NCBI GenBank assembly: GCA_007135845.1
Contig: SLIC01000076.1
Span: forward strand, 1-9,397
Direction of reading: 5' to 3'
DNA: 9,397 nt
Source: Candidatus Brevefilum sp.
GTDB taxonomy: Bacteria; Chloroflexota; Anaerolineae; Anaerolineales; Anaerolineaceae
This document shows, one piece after another, positions 7,024 to 9,397 of the stretch; the stretch's first letter is position 1, and every line of letters begins with the position of its first letter. The translations under genes and the position numbers were made by a program. Under the pieces are notes generated by a model, which saw only the letters and a list, made by a program, of their open reading frames with translations, ran no database searches and was not told the DNA's origin.

Positions 7024-7052
7024 AGTTTAATGTTTATTCGGGTTGATGTCAA
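7024..7052 (-). promoter_or_regulatory. Sigma-70-type promoter of the FHA gene
   Basis: On the minus strand a perfect TTGACA -35 (7052-7047) is followed after 17 bp by TAAACT (7029-7024), a four-of-six -10 match. Transcription would start near 7017, giving a leader of about 60 nt. The -35 is one arm of a TGTCAA-N7-TTGACA inverted repeat. Confidence 0.6.
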
Positions 7053-7065
7053 ATACTTATTGACA
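7047..7065. repeat. Inverted repeat TGTCAA-N7-TTGACA at the FHA promoter -35
   Basis: Two perfect 6-nt arms with a 7-nt spacer, the left arm being the minus-strand -35 element itself. A dimeric repressor here would block the FHA promoter. The right arm reads TTGACA on the plus strand but has no well-placed -10 behind it, so a mirrored promoter is unlikely. Confidence 0.35.
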
Positions 7066-7223
7066 CAGAATCCTTTCTAAACATCTGGTTAAATATATTC
7101 TACTTAATTATATCAAACATTATCAATACGCCTTCAATCAAAGGATCACGTTACCCCTTGTTTTCATTGCAAGATTTATGCTGATTATCCAATGCTCCTA
7201 CGCAGTTTCGCGCAATTATTCCT

Positions 7224-7253
7224 TTGATATCTGATTTTTGATTTTGTTAGTAT
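7224..7253 (+). promoter_or_regulatory. Candidate promoter for clpB
   Basis: TTGATA (7224-7229, five of six to -35 consensus), an 18-bp spacer, then TAGTAT (7248-7253, four of six). It would give a long leader of about 145 nt. A second possible -10, TATGAT at 7295-7300, has no good -35. In such AT-rich DNA chance matches are common, so the choice is weak. Confidence 0.25.
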
Positions 7254-7330
7254 TAATCTGATAACCCTTTAACATTTCTCAAATACATCCCGGCTATGAT
7301 TAAGATGCATAAAATTGCTTTAAAATATAC

Positions 7331-7355
7331 ATCGTAAAGATACGAATCGTGAAAA
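7331..7355 (+). repeat. Short direct and inverted repeats upstream of clpB
   Basis: ATCGTAAAGA at 7331-7340 recurs as ATCGTGAAAA at 7346-7355 (8 of 10 identical, 15-bp period), and TCGTA-AAGA-TACGA (7332-7345) is an inverted repeat nested in it. Tandem motifs at a spacing of about 1.5 helical turns could be regulator half-sites; chance is also possible. Confidence 0.3.
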
Positions 7356-7364
7356 ACTGTCTGT

Positions 7365-7380
7365 TGTATATGCACATACA
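7365..7380. repeat. 16-bp near-perfect palindrome before clpB
   Basis: TGTATATGCACATACA matches its own reverse complement at 14 of 16 positions and ends 23 nt before the clpB ATG. It could be an operator in the 5' leader or a small hairpin that limits ribosome access. It is not a CIRCE element. Confidence 0.4.
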
Positions 7381-7403
7381 CAAAAAATAGAGAGAGAAAA
7401 ATT

Positions 7404-9397
7404 ATGGACTTAAATAAATATACACAAAAAGCACAAGAAGCGTTGATCCAGGCCCAGTCATTGGCGGCAGAATTCAATCACCAGAACATCGAACCTGCGC
7501 ACCTGCTCCTGGCTCTCTTACAGCAGGAACAGGGCGTAGTCCCTGCCGTTGTGACCAAGGTGGCCGGCAGTCCCCTGGCGCTGCGTGAAGACGTACAGAA
7601 TGACCTGGAGAAACGTTCCAAAGTCTATGGTGGTGACGGTGGTCAACCAGGTCTTGCACGGTCTGCTGCAGAGGTTGCCAGCACTGCAGAGCGCTATGCC
7701 AAGGGCATGTCAGATGAGTATGTATCCACCGAACACCTTCTGATGGGTCTGACAGAAAGTTCTGAAGGTAAACGACTCTCCAGCTATGGTTTGACCAAAG
7801 ACGCCATCCTCAAAGCACTTAAAGAGGTGCGCGGTTCACAGCGTGTAACCACACAGACACCGGAATCGACCTATGAAGCGCTGGAAAAATACGGGCGTGA
7901 CCTGACCGCCCTGGCCCGGACCGGAAAATTAGACCCCGTCATCGGTCGTGATGAGGAGATCCGCCGCATCGTGCAGATCCTCTCCCGCCGAACGAAGAAT
8001 AACCCCGCACTGATTGGCGAACCAGGCGTGGGCAAGACCGCCATCGTCGAGGGGCTGGCGCAGCGCATTGTCAATGGTGATGTTCCTGATGGTCTTAAGA
8101 ACAAGAAGATCATCGCGTTAGATATTGGCTCGCTGATTGCGGGTGCCAAGTACCGTGGTGAGTTTGAAGAACGGCTGAAAGCCGTCCTCAAGGAAATTAC
8201 GGATTCGGCTGGCGAGATCCTGCTGTTCGTTGATGAGATGCACACCGTGGTCGGTGCCGGCGCGGCTGAGGGCGCCATGGACGCCGGTAACATGCTCAAG
8301 CCAATGCTCGCCCGGGGTGAATTGCACATGATTGGTGCTACAACCCTGGATGAATATCGCAAACACGTCGAAAAAGATGCTGCTTTGGAACGCCGTTTTC
8401 AGCCAGTGTATTTAACCGAACCTTCAGTTGAGGATACCATCAGCATCCTGCGCGGGTTAAAGCAGCGCTACGAGGTGCACCATGGTGTACGCATCACTGA
8501 CCCAGCGGTGATTGCTGCAGCCACCCTTTCCCACCGCTACATTGCTGACCGCTTCCTGCCAGATAAGGCCATCGACCTGATTGATGAAGCCGCAGCCCGC
8601 TTACGAACCGAGATCGATTCAAAACCCCAAGCCCTGGATGAAGTCGATCGCGCCATCATGCAATTTGAAATTGAACGCCAGGCACTGCAAAAAGAAAAAG
8701 ACAAAGCCTCAAAAGAGCGCTTGGCAAACATTGAAAAAGAACTGGCCGACCTGCGTGAACAGGCCAACCAGCTTCATACCCGCTGGGAGATTGAAAAGAA
8801 AGCCATCCAGGAAATCCGCGACATCAAAGAACAGATGGATCAAACAGAAATTGAGATCGAACAGGCCGAACGGCAAGCTGACCTTGAGAAGGCTGCCCGC
8901 CTGCGCTATGGCACAATGAATGACCTTGAATCTCGCCTGGCAGAGGCCGAGGCACGCTTGAAGGAACTGCAAAGTGAATTTACGCTGCTTAAAGAAGAGG
9001 TTGATGCCGAAGAGATTGCCCAAATCGTCGCTAAGTGGACCGGTATTCCCGTTTCGCGCCTGTTGGAGGGCGAAATGCAAAAGTTGATGCGCATGGAAGA
9101 ACGCCTGCATCAACGGGTGGTCGGCCAGGATGAAGCCGTGGATGTTGTTTCCAACGCCGTCCGGCGCGCCCGGGCGGGTTTACAGGACCCCAACCGACCG
9201 ATTGGCTCGTTTATCTTCTTAGGTCCCACTGGTGTCGGTAAAACCGAGCTGGCCCGAGCCCTGGCAGAATTCCTGTTTAACGACCAGGATGCCATGGTGC
9301 GCATCGACATGAGCGAATACCAGGAGAAGCACACCGTCAGCCGCCTGTTCGGGGCACCTCCCGGTTATGTCGGCTTTGAAGAAGGCGGGCAACTGAC
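7404..9397 (+). CDS. clpB: Chaperone ClpB (disaggregase), N-terminal 664 codons (3' end cut by window edge)
   Basis: ClpB is a hexameric AAA+ disaggregase that threads aggregated protein through its pore with DnaK/DnaJ/GrpE. The visible part runs in family order. A double Clp N-domain occupies about 1-145. NBD1 has Walker A GEPGVGKT (205-212), pore loop [13 protein letters not shown] and Walker B FVDEMH with D277 and E278. A charged coiled-coil middle domain spans about 405-530; its size separates ClpB from ClpA and from ClpC. NBD2 has Walker A GPTGVGKT (607-614) and the second pore loop in [11 protein letters not shown]. Positions track E. coli ClpB (857 aa) within a few residues, so about 190 residues lie beyond the edge. 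No frameshift is seen. The ATG gives the classic [14 protein letters not shown] start, but the ribosome site is weak (GAGAGA). The gene is divergent from the FHA gene. Confidence 0.97.
   Translation, partial: MDLNKYTQKAQEALIQAQSLAAEFNHQNIEPAHLLLALLQQEQGVVPAVVTKVAGSPLALREDVQNDLEKRSKVYGGDGGQPGLARSAAEVASTAERYAKGMSDEYVSTEHLLMGLTESSEGKRLSSYGLTKDAILKALKEVRGSQRVTTQTPESTYEALEKYGRDLTALARTGKLDPVIGRDEEIRRIVQILSRRTKNNPALIGEPGVGKTAIVEGLAQRIVNGDVPDGLKNKKIIALDIGSLIAGAKYRGEFEERLKAVLKEITDSAGEILLFVDEMHTVVGAGAAEGAMDAGNMLKPMLARGELHMIGATTLDEYRKHVEKDAALERRFQPVYLTEPSVEDTISILRGLKQRYEVHHGVRITDPAVIAAATLSHRYIADRFLPDKAIDLIDEAAARLRTEIDSKPQALDEVDRAIMQFEIERQALQKEKDKASKERLANIEKELADLREQANQLHTRWEIEKKAIQEIRDIKEQMDQTEIEIEQAERQADLEKAARLRYGTMNDLESRLAEAEARLKELQSEFTLLKEEVDAEEIAQIVAKWTGIPVSRLLEGEMQKLMRMEERLHQRVVGQDEAVDVVSNAVRRARAGLQDPNRPIGSFIFLGPTGVGKTELARALAEFLFNDQDAMVRIDMSEYQEKHTVSRLFGAPPGYVGFEEGGQL

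Larger units (their letters stand above)
6980..7403. other. AT-rich divergent intergenic region between the FHA gene and clpB
   Basis: No convincing gene lies here; only very short open frames without ribosome sites occur. The stretch is clearly richer in A+T than the genes either side. It holds the FHA promoter, a candidate clpB promoter and several short inverted and direct repeats listed separately. I looked for a CIRCE operator (TTAGCACTC-N9-GAGTGCTAA, the HrcA site) and for a tRNA-like fold and saw neither. Confidence 0.7.

Noticed and set aside
7060..7094. Plus-strand TTGACA as a clpB promoter
   Set aside because: The best -10-like hexamers downstream are spaced 10 to 12 or 23 bp away, outside the workable range.
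7030..7340. Tiny plus-strand open frames of 13-18 codons in the intergenic region
   Set aside because: None has a ribosome binding site or recognisable content; such frames are expected by chance in AT-rich DNA.
7253..7477. A 74-residue hydrophobic minus-strand open frame overlapping the clpB start
   Set aside because: It runs antisense into the well-supported clpB N-terminus, its remainder is AT-rich intergenic DNA that yields hydrophobic codons by composition, and it resembles no family I recognise.
6290..9397. FHA gene next to a Clp ATPase as a type VI secretion fragment (FHA plus ClpV)
   Set aside because: The ATPase has the N-domain, middle domain and motif spacing of ClpB, the genes are divergent, and no other secretion component is present.

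Overview
The window looks like chromosomal housekeeping DNA from a free-living bacterium, probably Chloroflexota and most likely Anaerolineae. That assignment is an inference. It rests on a SecA far longer than the usual 840-900 residues, with several lineage-type insertions, on a SurE carrying the signature SGINPNPNIGHD, and on moderate-GC genes with Shine-Dalgarno starts and sigma-70-like promoters. No rRNA, marker-gene tree or database search backs it here.

Layout from left to right. (1) Positions 1-460, minus strand: the N-terminal 153 codons of surE (survival protein / 5'-nucleotidase), running off the left edge. (2) 494-4519, minus strand: secA, an oversized preprotein translocase ATPase, 33 nt upstream of surE and probably co-transcribed with it from a good sigma-70 promoter at 4571-4599. 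(3) 4677-6146, plus strand: a secreted zinc metalloprotease of the peptidase-MA-like (gluzincin) type, divergent from secA. (4) 6240-6269: a strong hairpin that can terminate transcription from both sides between convergent genes. (5) 6290-6955, minus strand: a small cytoplasmic FHA-domain protein with a proline-rich linker and one C-terminal membrane helix, with its own TTGACA-17-TAAACT promoter. (6) About 6956-7403: an AT-rich divergent intergenic region with promoters and short inverted repeats. (7) 7404 to the right edge, plus strand: the first 664 codons of clpB, the disaggregase.

The genes share a loose theme of protein fate. SecA pushes preproteins through SecYEG, the metalloprotease carries a Sec-type signal peptide and is a likely Sec substrate, and ClpB rescues aggregated cytosolic protein. 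SurE is a stationary-phase nucleotidase, and the FHA protein is a phosphothreonine reader anchored at the membrane. I see no CRISPR array, mobile element, tRNA, phage gene or defence cassette. I do not think the window holds a new multi-gene system. The least ordinary element is SecA itself: four blocks of extra sequence, the largest about 385 residues in place of roughly 120 in the helical scaffold region, and a lysine/arginine-rich C-terminus where the usual zinc-binding motif is absent.
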